From Deltaproteobacteria bacterium (GTDB taxonomy: Bacteria; Desulfobacterota; Syntrophia; Syntrophales; UBA2185), in the NCBI GenBank assembly GCA_026388545.1, contig JAPLJS010000044.1:1-60634 (forward strand): a stretch of 60,634 nucleotides of DNA. Direction: 5' to 3'. This document shows, in pieces, positions 29,791-37,354 of the stretch (position 1 is the first letter of the stretch; each line of letters opens with the position of its first letter). The notes beneath the pieces are model-generated. The model worked only from the letters and a program-made list of their open reading frames with translations. It did not search any database and had not been told where the DNA came from. Made by a program: the position numbers and the translations under genes.

Positions 29791-30133
29791 AATTAATATC
29801 AAGGGGGAGATGATACCTCAAAAGCTGATCTATCTTTTGCAGGAAGAGTACGGCGACGACGTAAAAGTTACCGAAAATGACGAAGATGATCTGGTCAACG
29901 TCGTTGAGACGCAGTGGTATAAGGGAATTAAAGAGAAACTGACGCCTGGCGGCGTAATGAGGATTTATCGGGAGAATCGCTCAATAACACAGACCCGGTT
30001 AGGCGAACTTCTTGGAGGGATTCCCAGGCAGCATGTTTCCAATATGGAAACCGGTAAAAGGCCGATCAGCCTAAACACCGCCAAGAAACTGGCGAAGCTT
30101 TTCAATATTCCTATTGAAAGATTACTGATGTGA
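29759..30133 (+). CDS. HigA-like XRE-family antitoxin
   Basis: About 124 residues. The C-terminal half (about 60-124) is an XRE helix-turn-helix: RENRSITQTRLGELLGGIP, the recognition-helix region RQHVSNMETGKRPISL and NTAKKLAKLFNIP. The N-terminal half is a charged strand-helix module likely to bind the toxin. The frame is open from 29669, but the ATG at 29759, preceded by a GAGG, is the likely start because earlier codons only shadow the toxin gene. It probably represses the promoter at 29492-29520. Confidence 0.87.
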   Translation: MQAVVKTPHIEINIKGEMIPQKLIYLLQEEYGDDVKVTENDEDDLVNVVETQWYKGIKEKLTPGGVMRIYRENRSITQTRLGELLGGIPRQHVSNMETGKRPISLNTAKKLAKLFNIPIERLLM

Positions 30134-30204
30134 AAGTTGATGCGAAATAGAAACAGGGTAGAATTAGGAGACAGATTTATTTTACGCTGGAAACAACCAT
30201 TACC

Positions 30205-30246
30205 AAAGCTGGGCACTCCATACGAGTGTCCCAGCTTTGTTTTTTT
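30205..30246 (+). terminator. intrinsic terminator after the toxin-antitoxin pair
   Basis: The stem AAAGCTGGGCACTC (30205-30218) pairs with GAGTGTCCCAGCTTT with one bulge, followed by GTTTTTTT. Confidence 0.85.
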
Positions 30247-31110
30247 ATACAATACCCACCATATTACTCGGCAAATATTGCCGGGTGCAGACAGGGAGGA
30301 GACGCATTTGCTTCCCATTGTTCATGGTACACACCCGTCATTTCTAAATTATCTGTTTGAATACATTGTAAAATCAGCATATTGGCGGCATCGCTGAAAT
30401 GGGCTTCTCTGGCATACAGTTTGCTTCCAAAAAGATTGGAGAAGATTGCATGCTGCGGGGGTGTGTCATTATCCAGTGCTCGAATCACTGCCACTGCGGA
30501 TTATATACTCTCAGAAACAATGAACATTAAGAGGATAGAGATAAGATCATGAACGAATATCCTGTCTCTGTTTTTTCTGCACGGTGAATCATGGACATTA
30601 AACCGCCGAACACCCAAATTCCCACTATTGTTCCTGCTGTATACCAACGAGCTGTCCAAACACTGCAACGCGCTGCCCTTCAAACCTTGCCGGTTTCTCC
30701 TGATGATATTATCCATTGTGTCGAAATAAATACGGGCAAACCTTCTCCTGCAAACACAAATATAATCAGATATAAACCTTCAGATAATCCTCCCATAAAG
30801 GGCAAAGGAACATTAATAGATATATTGATTTGATTTGATATCTGCATCCATACATTAACATTCCCCAGAGCAAAATGTCCGGCATGTATGACGTGCCAAT
30901 AAACCAACCCTTCAACCCTGATGTTATTATTAGATCATGATAAACGTACTTTCCCGCCCCGTGTTACATAACCGTGAGCTACTAACACTTTCCTTATTTA
31001 TTTAGCTTTATGAAATCCTGCGGAAGGTATGCTGAAGCGGAATAAATCGTTGATGGAATGACGGATGCTCAATATAAAACTTATAACTTAATTTCTAATA
31101 ACGCAAAAAA
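30247..31110. other. about 0.9 kb without a confident gene
   Basis: Short overlapping open frames occur on both strands, but none has family motifs or a convincing ribosome-binding site. The minus strand holds a membrane-protein-like frame with an internal TGA (listed separately) and, further along, a 76-codon frame (30264-30494, GTG start) of unclear status. The segment looks like decayed DNA beside the toxin-antitoxin module. Confidence 0.5.
30527..30907 (-). pseudogene. degraded small membrane protein with internal TGA
   Basis: Read from the ATG at 30907, the minus strand encodes a hydrophobic segment (about residues 33-60, MGGLSEGLYLIIFVFAGEGL) up to a TGA at 30680-30682. The same frame then continues with TARWYTAGTIVGIWVFGGLM, another membrane-helix-like stretch, and an amphipathic end, stopping at 30527. 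Two helices in one frame either side of the stop suggest a single inactivated gene of about 126 codons. I do not recognise the family; a chance hydrophobic frame is the alternative. Confidence 0.35.
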
Positions 31111-31224
31111 ATGAAAAGAATAATTTTTATCACTTTTATTCTCTTATTATTTTCGTTGGTCATTTTAAGGATAGGCGCTTATTTAATCCATGATACTAGT
31201 AAATCCGAATTTAATAATTATTGA
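31111..31224 (+). CDS. possible 37-residue membrane or secreted peptide
   Basis: ATG at 31111 opens a 37-codon frame with a basic start (MKRIIF), a continuous hydrophobic helix (about residues 4-26) and a short polar tail. No clear Shine-Dalgarno is visible and its end overlaps the convergent gene at 31218 by a few bases. AT-rich DNA makes chance hydrophobic frames common, so this is tentative. Confidence 0.3.
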   Translation: MKRIIFITFILLLFSLVILRIGAYLIHDTSKSEFNNY

Positions 31225-31454
31225 CTTTCTTTTTTAAAATCATCTTGCCTTTTTTTCATTTCTTCCATAAGTTCGTCAGCCTCTTTATAAAAAATATGAA
31301 TAATCGGTGCATCGTTTTGATTTGCTTTTTTACATATACGAACTAATTCGCTATAGTAATCCATAGCTTGATGGTATCCATTTGCTCCAGCATATTTATG
31401 ATAATATTTAATTTTATCCAACCGTTCCCTTGCTTTGGATATACTGTTGCTCAT
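31218..31454 (-). CDS. hypothetical small helical protein
   Basis: A 78-residue, highly charged protein predicted all-helical (ISKARERLDKIKYYHKYAG near the N terminus; EADELMEEMKKRQDDFKK near the C terminus). It has a normal start and an intact frame but no recognised family. The base composition is more AT-rich than the flanking operons, in keeping with an accessory patch. Confidence 0.5.
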   Translation of the reverse strand: MSNSISKARERLDKIKYYHKYAGANGYHQAMDYYSELVRICKKANQNDAPIIHIFYKEADELMEEMKKRQDDFKKESQ

Positions 31455-31510
31455 ATTTTTAATCCTTATGATTGTAATTTATAAAATATTTTGGTACTCG
31501 AGAGATATAG

Positions 31511-32074
31511 TTATTCAGGGACTTCGCCCATTTTCGCTATAGTTGCCTCCACGAGATATCCAGCCATTTGTTCAAGAGACGGCAAGACCTCCGCCACATC
31601 TTCATATTGAGATGTTGTCGAAAACAGTATATTTCCTGTTTCGACGCTCAATAATTTGCACTGGAACGTAACTGTATGGGTTTTTGAAAACAGTACGCCT
31701 CTTTTTTTATAGCTGATAACTTGACCTATGAGGACGGATCGAGCGCCGACCATGCGTCCTATCCTTATGGCGGTACTATCATCAGTTAAACCGGAAAGCT
31801 GAAATTGCTGCTCGTTAATTATGTCACGTATATTCATGCGATTGACAACACTGCATTTAGTCGTTGGAATCAACATTTCAAAATAGTTGCTGATTACTTT
31901 ACCGGCTATCTGCTCAGATGAATAATCAGGCGGGGCAAATTCCAGTACAGCTATCGGACATGTCGTGCTTATCATTAGAGGCTGTGGTTTGTGGTAAACA
32001 ATGTATGGCTTGCCCGCACACGCCGTCATTGCCAGAGATACGAAAAAAATTGATATTGCCCGTAGGAATTTCAT
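31511..32074 (-). CDS. CsgG/LpoB-like outer-membrane lipoprotein
   Basis: A 187-residue lipoprotein with a signal peptide (residues 1-18) and lipobox MTACAG giving Cys19. The mature part has the pattern of CsgG/HfaB/LpoB-type domains: IAVLEFAPPDY, a helix with EMLIPTTKCSVVNRMNIRDI, QFQLSGLTDDSTAIRIGRMVGARSVLIGQV, and a closing helix LPSLEQMAGYLVEATIAKM. This family includes curli secretion pores and penicillin-binding-protein activators; at this length, single-domain with no pore-specific segment, I call it a generic CsgG-like lipoprotein of unknown role. Confidence 0.75.
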   Translation of the reverse strand: MKFLRAISIFFVSLAMTACAGKPYIVYHKPQPLMISTTCPIAVLEFAPPDYSSEQIAGKVISNYFEMLIPTTKCSVVNRMNIRDIINEQQFQLSGLTDDSTAIRIGRMVGARSVLIGQVISYKKRGVLFSKTHTVTFQCKLLSVETGNILFSTTSQYEDVAEVLPSLEQMAGYLVEATIAKMGEVPE

Positions 32075-32247
32075 TTTTTATTTAATTTAAACCTCTTTTT
32101 ACCGGTTTTACAATCCCTGTACTTGCATATTTTTCTGATATAAATTCCTTTTTTTAGCGGTTTAAGTATAAGGGATTAGCTGCTTATATGTCAAGGCAAT
32201 TAGCCACTGCCAATTTTCACATCCACCGGGCAAGCCAAAAATTTACG

Positions 32248-32272
32248 AAGGGGCCATCATGGCCCCTTTTTT
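32248..32272 (+). terminator. plus-strand intrinsic terminator with no upstream plus-strand gene
   Basis: Perfect stem AAGGGGCC (32248-32255) with GGCCCCTT (32261-32268), loop ATCAT, then a T run. Neighbouring genes on both sides run on the minus strand, where the tail is not T-rich, so the orientation suggests a small plus-strand transcript. An extended -10-like TGATATAAA lies near 32137-32145. Confidence 0.7.
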
Positions 32273-32317
32273 AATTTCACTTCCCCCAAAGAAGGAAAAC
32301 CATTCTCTCTAATCACA

Positions 32318-33436
32318 CTAAGACACTACCGATCTTTCCAGTAGCAACTCGAAGCAATGAAGCCCTTTGCCGCCCGTCGCATCCTGGCACATAATCCACT
32401 GTCTCAGCTTTTCGATTGCCCGGTTGTTCTCAATTGCTTCACGGCTCATTTCGACACCTTTTCTAAGGCTGTCAGCTTTCCCCGCCGTATAGAGTATCGC
32501 GCCGGCATTCAGGCATGTAAAATCAATACACGCCACATGCTTCTTTCCGGAAAGAACCCGGACGAAGCGCAACGCTTCATCTGCGGGATTGTCGAGTGAG
32601 GCTATCTCATCAAAAGGTATCTGTTTCAGGCCCACATCCTCAGGGTGGAGAGTGTATTCACTCTGCGAATGACGAGTAAATTCAAATACTCCGGTTTCTC
32701 CTGATACGGAAAGCTCGTCCATGCCATACCCCGAATTCGCATCCTTCCCGTATACGACCATTCCTCTTTCATAGCCTATTAACCGCATGACCTCAGCGGC
32801 TTTATGAAGCAATTTCTCCGTATATACACCGCGCAGGCAGAGGGTCGGTCTGCATGGATTGGCAAGAGATGCGGCAATATTCAACGTTGAACCGAAACGT
32901 ATCTGGCTGAGTATTCGGCCGAGGGCTCCCGGATGCACTTTCGGGCTCATGCCGTTGAAAAGTCCTATTCCGGCCTTTTTTATGCTGTCTCCCACAACTT
33001 CCACATCGCATTCAACGTCTATGCCGACAGCTTCCAGAACATCAACAGTACCGCAGCGAGAGGTAATCGCTCTCGCCCCGTGGCGGGCCATGACGACACC
33101 GCACGCGGCGGCAACAACGGCAGCCGCACTGCTGACATTAAACGTCTTCAGCATATCCATTCCTGTCCCCGAATTTTCAAACAGGGCATCCGGCAGATCA
33201 GGCGCCACATGGACTGTATCCAACTCATCAATAGCCGTCCATGCCCCGACGATCTCTTCAACCGTTTCCCCTTTGGCTACAAGTGCGGCCAGGAAAGCGC
33301 CCTGCTGCAGGTCAGGCTGCCGGTTAAGGAGTACCTCCCTGAACATCCAGTATGTTTCATCCCGCGACAAATCCTGCCCCTCGATCAATCTCTGAATCTT
33401 TGTTCCAAAATCCTTTATTCTTGAAGCTTCCATCAT
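32318..33436 (-). CDS. TrpD-family (anthranilate phosphoribosyltransferase-like) glycosyltransferase
   Basis: A 372-residue type II nucleoside phosphorylase-fold protein. PRPP/Mg2+ features of TrpD are kept: SGTGMD (89-94) for GTGGD, KTFNVSS (97-103), the RHGARAITSRCG loop (118-129), DVLEA (132-136) and the acidic pair in MDELS (240-241). By eye, the anthranilate contacts are not: KHGN is RHGA, and the Arg before the FN(L/I)LGPL-type segment is missing (region near 175-192). The substrate is therefore probably not anthranilate. No trp genes are near. It is the second gene of a cobalamin-riboswitch operon. ATGATG at 33436/33433; AGGAGG spacing favours the second ATG. Confidence 0.8.
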   Translation of the reverse strand: MMEASRIKDFGTKIQRLIEGQDLSRDETYWMFREVLLNRQPDLQQGAFLAALVAKGETVEEIVGAWTAIDELDTVHVAPDLPDALFENSGTGMDMLKTFNVSSAAAVVAAACGVVMARHGARAITSRCGTVDVLEAVGIDVECDVEVVGDSIKKAGIGLFNGMSPKVHPGALGRILSQIRFGSTLNIAASLANPCRPTLCLRGVYTEKLLHKAAEVMRLIGYERGMVVYGKDANSGYGMDELSVSGETGVFEFTRHSQSEYTLHPEDVGLKQIPFDEIASLDNPADEALRFVRVLSGKKHVACIDFTCLNAGAILYTAGKADSLRKGVEMSREAIENNRAIEKLRQWIMCQDATGGKGLHCFELLLERSVVS

Positions 33437-33516
33437 ATCCTCCTGAACCTAAATAACTATAGATACCATTTTTATTTTATTTCTCTACCTACACGGAAAC
33501 TGGCGTCAATGTAAAA

Positions 33517-33535
33517 GACAGGCGGGACGCCTGTC
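33517..33535. repeat. short perfect hairpin between dehydrogenase and TrpD-like genes
   Basis: GACAGGCG (33517-33524) and CGCCTGTC (33528-33535) form a perfect 8-base stem with a 3-base loop; a related GGCGGGCGTCTTGTCC follows at 33550-33565. It sits in the 153-base gap inside the operon and looks like a dispersed GC-rich intergenic repeat, not a terminator (no T tract). Confidence 0.5.
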
Positions 33536-33589
33536 CTACCCCTCGGCAGGGCGGGCGTCTTGTCCAACACCGTCGTTAAGACCGCTTGT

Positions 33590-34555
33590 CTATGGATACA
33601 GGAGTATCTTCCTGCACTCCCGTTTTTCCAGCAATTCGAGGGCATGTTCGAGTTCCCACAACGATATCCTGTGAGAAATCATATCAATTACGTCTATTTT
33701 TCCCGTTCCGATATACTCCAGCGCACGTTCACCATGGCGATACGCACATCCGTAGGCGCCTGTAATGGTCTGTTCGAAATAATGGAGCTGATTGAAATCG
33801 ACATTGATGACGGACCTATCGGGGGAAAGTCCTGAAAATACGACAAGCCTCCCGCGCTTGTTGAGATGATTCAGCGCCTGACGGTACGCTTCTTCCGAAC
33901 CTACCGCCACGATACAGACATCAAAGCTCATTTCAGGCGGAGTCAAATATCCGTGCAGAAGGGAGCGCCGTCTTTCATCAGGCTCAATTATAAAGGGTCG
34001 GGCTTTCATTGCAATGGAAGCACGATGGAGAAGAGTGCCTGCCGTACCTCCTCCCCATATTCCTATCGTTTCGTCCGGTGTAATGTCCGCCAGTTCAAGT
34101 GCATTGAGGCAGCATGAGAGCGGCTCGGCAAAAACCGCCTCTTCGTCCGACAGGGTTTCGGGAATTGCAATAAGGCTTTTCTCTGGAGCAACGACGTACT
34201 CCGCAAAACCCCCATGACGGTGGAACCCCATGATCTTCATATCCCTGCACAAATTCTCAGCCCCGGCCCTGCACTGACCGCAGTAACCGCAGCTTGTACC
34301 GGGATAGACGTATACACGCTGACCCATCGAATATTCGGTGACGCCATCGCCCAATCCACATACAGTTCCTAAGACCTCTTCACCCGGAATGCGGGGAAGA
34401 ACAAGATCCCTGTGACCGGCCCGTATTATTTTCAAATCCGTTCTGCAAAGACCGGTAACATTGACATGCAGCAAAACATTGCCTGCAGCGGGCTTGGGAA
34501 CTTCGATTTCAATAATGGCAAAGGAACCTATTTCATTAACCATTACAGCCTTCAT
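33590..34555 (-). CDS. zinc-type medium-chain alcohol dehydrogenase (MDR) with altered catalytic site
   Basis: A 321-residue medium-chain dehydrogenase. The N-terminal half has the catalytic Cys in GLCRTD (Cys37) and the structural-zinc cluster (Cys89, 92, 95, 103). The Rossmann half has GIWGGGTAGTLL and a YPD/IIEPDERR-like acidic strand end consistent with NAD preference. The catalytic GHE motif reads GEE (residues 58-60), so the usual zinc-ligand His is Glu here. It is the first gene behind a cobalamin riboswitch. It could oxidise an alcohol linked to cobamide metabolism or be an isoenzyme of a B12-dependent route; the substrate is unknown. Confidence 0.85.
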   Translation of the reverse strand: MKAVMVNEIGSFAIIEIEVPKPAAGNVLLHVNVTGLCRTDLKIIRAGHRDLVLPRIPGEEVLGTVCGLGDGVTEYSMGQRVYVYPGTSCGYCGQCRAGAENLCRDMKIMGFHRHGGFAEYVVAPEKSLIAIPETLSDEEAVFAEPLSCCLNALELADITPDETIGIWGGGTAGTLLHRASIAMKARPFIIEPDERRRSLLHGYLTPPEMSFDVCIVAVGSEEAYRQALNHLNKRGRLVVFSGLSPDRSVINVDFNQLHYFEQTITGAYGCAYRHGERALEYIGTGKIDVIDMISHRISLWELEHALELLEKRECRKILLYP

Positions 34556-34581
34556 GAATCCTCCTCATCAGGTTAGTAAAT

Positions 34582-34626
34582 AAAAAAAGGGTTCCCGCGG
34601 ATGGAAACCCATCCACAGGAACCCTT
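34582..34626 (-). terminator. intrinsic terminator of the cobalamin riboswitch
   Basis: On the minus strand AAGGGTTCCTGTGGATGG pairs with CCATCCGCGGGAACCCTT across a short loop, followed by a run of T (34588 down to 34582). It lies between the riboswitch aptamer and the dehydrogenase start, so B12 binding should favour termination. Confidence 0.92.
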
Positions 34627-34639
34627 TACCATTAGATTC

Positions 34640-34812
34640 CCCGATATATCCGCCTCAGCAGGTCTTCTGGCTCTCGGATCATCCATCGGGCGGCCGCCTT
34701 CCCATCAGGGTGTTCCCGACAGTGGCGTTTCCTTATTCGCAGCCCATGTCCCCGATTACAGCGGCGGGACCGCCACGGTTTTTCACCGTGTTCCGGAATG
34801 CTGAAGCACTAA
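34640..34812 (-). promoter_or_regulatory. cobalamin (AdoCbl-type) riboswitch
   Basis: The minus strand reads, in order: GGTGAAAAACCGTGG, the GCCGCTGTAATCGGGGAC segment, the conserved core GCCACTG, GGGAAGGCGG, and GATGATCCGAGAGCCAGAAGACCTGC. These are the landmark segments of the cobalamin aptamer in the correct order. A terminator follows before the dehydrogenase gene. Regulation is expected to be OFF when adenosylcobalamin is high. Confidence 0.96.
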
Positions 34813-34856
34813 TATTTAGAGTAACTATTTGAGAACTATGTTTCTTGGCGCATGAC

Positions 34857-34883
34857 CATATAAGAAACGAACAGGTATGTCAA
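34857..34883 (-). promoter_or_regulatory. candidate promoter of the riboswitch operon
   Basis: On the minus strand TTGACA (34883-34878) is followed after 15 bases by TATATG (34862-34857), or after 17 bases by TATGGT. It lies about 45 bases upstream of the aptamer. Confidence 0.5.
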
Positions 34884-34950
34884 TGAGAAACAACCACCCC
34901 TTTTTCCACACGCAATCCTGCCGGCACGTATATTAAGATTATAATTTTAT

Positions 34951-35841
34951 TCATTGTTCTTTTTCTGAAGGTTTATCCTTCAACGAAGGGGAACTTTCTC
35001 GCTCATCACTACCTGCACTACTGTCGGCAGCTTTTGGGAAATGTTCAGCCGTAGTATCTCTGGTGTCCGATGGTAATGGTTCCTGGGGTGTTGCCTGATG
35101 TTCTTCATCAGCTCTCTGTGGTTCACTCATCACCTCTTCGTATTCCGGTATTACAATACCCCTTCTCACCATTATCTGATAGATTCGCTCGGAGCGGTTC
35201 TCAACAAACTTCGATGTACCTGTGGGATTGTACTTTCGGGGATTAGGAAGAACGGATGCCAGCCGCGCCGCCTCTTTGGCCGTCAGTTCTGATGAGGGTT
35301 TTCCAAAGTAGTTGCGGGCGGCAACCTCGATTCCAAACATACCCTCACCCCATTCCGCAACATTCAGATAAAGCTCGATAATCCTTTTCTTGGAAAGATT
35401 TTTCTCTATTCGCCAGGTGAGGATGGCTTCCTTTATCTTGCGGACAGGATTTTTTGAAGGAGTCAGATACAGGTTTTTTGCGAGCTGCTGGCTTATCGTA
35501 CTGCCGCCCACCGCAAATTTCCTCTTTTTGATGTCTTTTTCAATGGCCTTTTGCATGGCTTCATAATCGAATCCTTCATGAGTCCAGAATTTGTCGTCTT
35601 CTGCAATCAGCACCGCCTTGATTACATAAGGAGAAACCCGCGACAGGGGTATCCATTGCTGGACGATCTTTTTCTTTTTACCCTGCTTTTGCCACTCATC
35701 TTCCCGATACTCCATGAAAGCCGTTTTTTTCGGATATGACTTCTTCAGCTTTTCCACATCAGGGTAAATAAAATACACACCAATACTTAAAAAAAGTGCA
35801 GATATACTGATAACAATAAGAATTTTTAATAATTTCTTCAT
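34951..35841 (-). CDS. mtgA: monofunctional peptidoglycan glycosyltransferase
   Basis: Polymerises lipid II into glycan chains. An N-terminal membrane anchor (about residues 4-26) is followed by the GT51 motifs: IAEDDKFWTHEGFD, GGSTISQQLAKNL, RKIKEAILTWRIE and KKRIIELYLNVAEWG, including the catalytic Glu. The C-terminal 60 residues are a low-complexity acidic/Ser-Pro tail not needed for catalysis. ATG at 35841 is preferred to the GTG two codons earlier (35847). The 374-base gap beyond it holds only a promoter candidate for the divergent gene. Confidence 0.92.
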   Translation of the reverse strand: MKKLLKILIVISISALFLSIGVYFIYPDVEKLKKSYPKKTAFMEYREDEWQKQGKKKKIVQQWIPLSRVSPYVIKAVLIAEDDKFWTHEGFDYEAMQKAIEKDIKKRKFAVGGSTISQQLAKNLYLTPSKNPVRKIKEAILTWRIEKNLSKKRIIELYLNVAEWGEGMFGIEVAARNYFGKPSSELTAKEAARLASVLPNPRKYNPTGTSKFVENRSERIYQIMVRRGIVIPEYEEVMSEPQRADEEHQATPQEPLPSDTRDTTAEHFPKAADSSAGSDERESSPSLKDKPSEKEQ

Positions 35842-36086
35842 TATCACTAAACTTTTGAAACCATATGACCGAATAGTAAGGATGAATTATTTAAGAAATT
35901 TCTGCCGAAAAAAATTTAAGTCAAGTTGTTTTTCATATACCAAATTATAGCATAATGAAAGTAAAGCTTTGATTCAACATAAGCAAAACTCATCTTTATA
36001 TACTAAAATGCCTTATATTGTGGCTGTACAATGATTTGATTTCATTTGATTTTCTTCAATACTGTTCATTTGGGCGAAGAATTGCT

Positions 36087-36115
36087 TTGACTTATGAAAC
36101 TTTTTTCTGTAGAAA
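36087..36115 (+). promoter_or_regulatory. candidate sigma70 promoter for the NlpC/P60 gene
   Basis: TTGACT (36087-36092), 17-base spacer, TAGAAA (36110-36115), about 100 bases before the LysM-NlpC/P60 gene. It is the same hexamer pair, apart from one base, as the candidate ahead of nadE. Confidence 0.4.
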
Positions 36116-36215
36116 GTGTTGTTAGCTTTTCTGTGTGCAGTTTGTCATCCATTGTCAAAATCTGTGCACCGTTAACAAAATGGGGATCCCCCGAATGAAA
36201 AAGAGGAGGTGCTTC

Positions 36216-37181
36216 ATGATGAAACGGCAGATTTTCCTATGGATGGGACTGATTGTCCTGTTCACTGCATTTTGCCTCAGTCAGGAGGTTTTTGCAAAGG
36301 AATATAAAGTCAGACGTGGCGACTCTCTCGCCAAGATTTCAAAAAAGCTCGGTGTTACTACTCAGGCCTTGATGGAAACCAATGGTTTGACAAGCAATGC
36401 CCTCAAACCCAAACAAGTCCTTATCATTCCGGATAACGGCAAGAAAAAAATCGCAAAATCAAAGAAGGTTCATTCCAATAGAGCGGATTCCTATGTAGTC
36501 AAAAAGGGAGAGACCCTTCAAGTCATTGCGAAGAAAACCGGCTACTCGGTTAATGAAATCAGAAGGTTAAATCATGTAAATGCAAGATCCTTGAAAATAG
36601 GGCAACGGCTCGTCCTGACAAGGCATGGCCCCGTGAGAGAGTTGGCGGTGGCGAGAACTGATGAAACAGATGAATTTGTCGATGACGATGATCTGCTGGG
36701 TGACGATGAAGACCTTGTCATGAATGATGACTTGGTGAAAGCGGAAAATGACATTGAGACAAGCTCTGAATTATTAGGCACATGGAACAGCTCCCATGAA
36801 CGGTCATTATTCATCCGGGTTGCCAAAGGATTTATGGGCGCTCCTTATCGATTAGGGGGATCATCCGTCAGAGGGTTAGATTGTTCCGCATTCGTAAAAA
36901 AGATTTATGAATTTTTTGACGTCAGCCTTCCCCGAACAGCAAGGGAACAGGCACATGTAGGGAAGCACGTATCGAGAGATGAGCTGAAGGAAGGTGACCT
37001 TGTCTTCTTCAATACGAGACGGGCATTTGGCCATGTGGGAATATATATCGGAAACAACGAATTCGTTCATGCGTCATCTGGCCGGGGGAGAATGGTCAGG
37101 ATAGATACGCTCGACAAGCCTTACTACGACAAACGCTTTGTCAAAGCCGTCAGAATTAAAGGGTTGGATGGCGGAGTATAA
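36216..37181 (+). CDS. LysM-LysM-NlpC/P60 peptidoglycan endopeptidase
   Basis: A secreted cell-wall hydrolase of about 321 residues. Signal peptide (residues 1-28, ending VFAKE); two LysM modules (about 29-73, YKVRRGDSLAKISKKLGV, and 89-133, YVVKKGETLQVIAKKTGY) that bind glycan; a very acidic linker (about 148-170); and an NlpC/P60 domain with the catalytic Cys in LDCSAFVKK and the His in FGHVGIYIG. It cleaves peptide stems in peptidoglycan. The frame is open upstream to 36135, but AGGAGG at 36204-36209 fixes the start at ATG 36216 (or 36219). A terminator follows. Confidence 0.92.
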   Translation: MMKRQIFLWMGLIVLFTAFCLSQEVFAKEYKVRRGDSLAKISKKLGVTTQALMETNGLTSNALKPKQVLIIPDNGKKKIAKSKKVHSNRADSYVVKKGETLQVIAKKTGYSVNEIRRLNHVNARSLKIGQRLVLTRHGPVRELAVARTDETDEFVDDDDLLGDDEDLVMNDDLVKAENDIETSSELLGTWNSSHERSLFIRVAKGFMGAPYRLGGSSVRGLDCSAFVKKIYEFFDVSLPRTAREQAHVGKHVSRDELKEGDLVFFNTRRAFGHVGIYIGNNEFVHASSGRGRMVRIDTLDKPYYDKRFVKAVRIKGLDGGV

Positions 37182-37218
37182 TTCACCGCAATGCCCACAG
37201 TGTAAATAAAATATTTAA

Positions 37219-37250
37219 AAAATGGGACATACAAGTGTCCCATTTTTTTT
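37219..37250 (+). terminator. intrinsic terminator after the NlpC/P60 gene
   Basis: AAAATGGGACA (37219-37229) pairs with TGTCCCATTTT (37236-37246), followed by more T. Confidence 0.9.
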
Positions 37251-37354
37251 ACTTCACCACATCTATCATGACCGATCCAAAATCCACGTTCAACCCTTTT
37301 TTTATGTTGATTTATTTATGTTCCCTCTATATCCTTGGCCCCGTACTTCAGGTA

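Noticed and set aside
30137-30397. 86-codon plus-strand frame after the antitoxin
   Set aside because: It reads through the intrinsic terminator at 30205-30246 and has no recognisable motif.
30680-30682. In-frame TGA as a selenocysteine codon
   Set aside because: The surrounding sequence is a membrane helix protein with no redox motif, and I see no clear SECIS hairpin just after the codon.
34601-34804. 67-codon plus-strand frame over the riboswitch
   Set aside because: It is the antisense of the cobalamin aptamer and terminator; no gene-like features.
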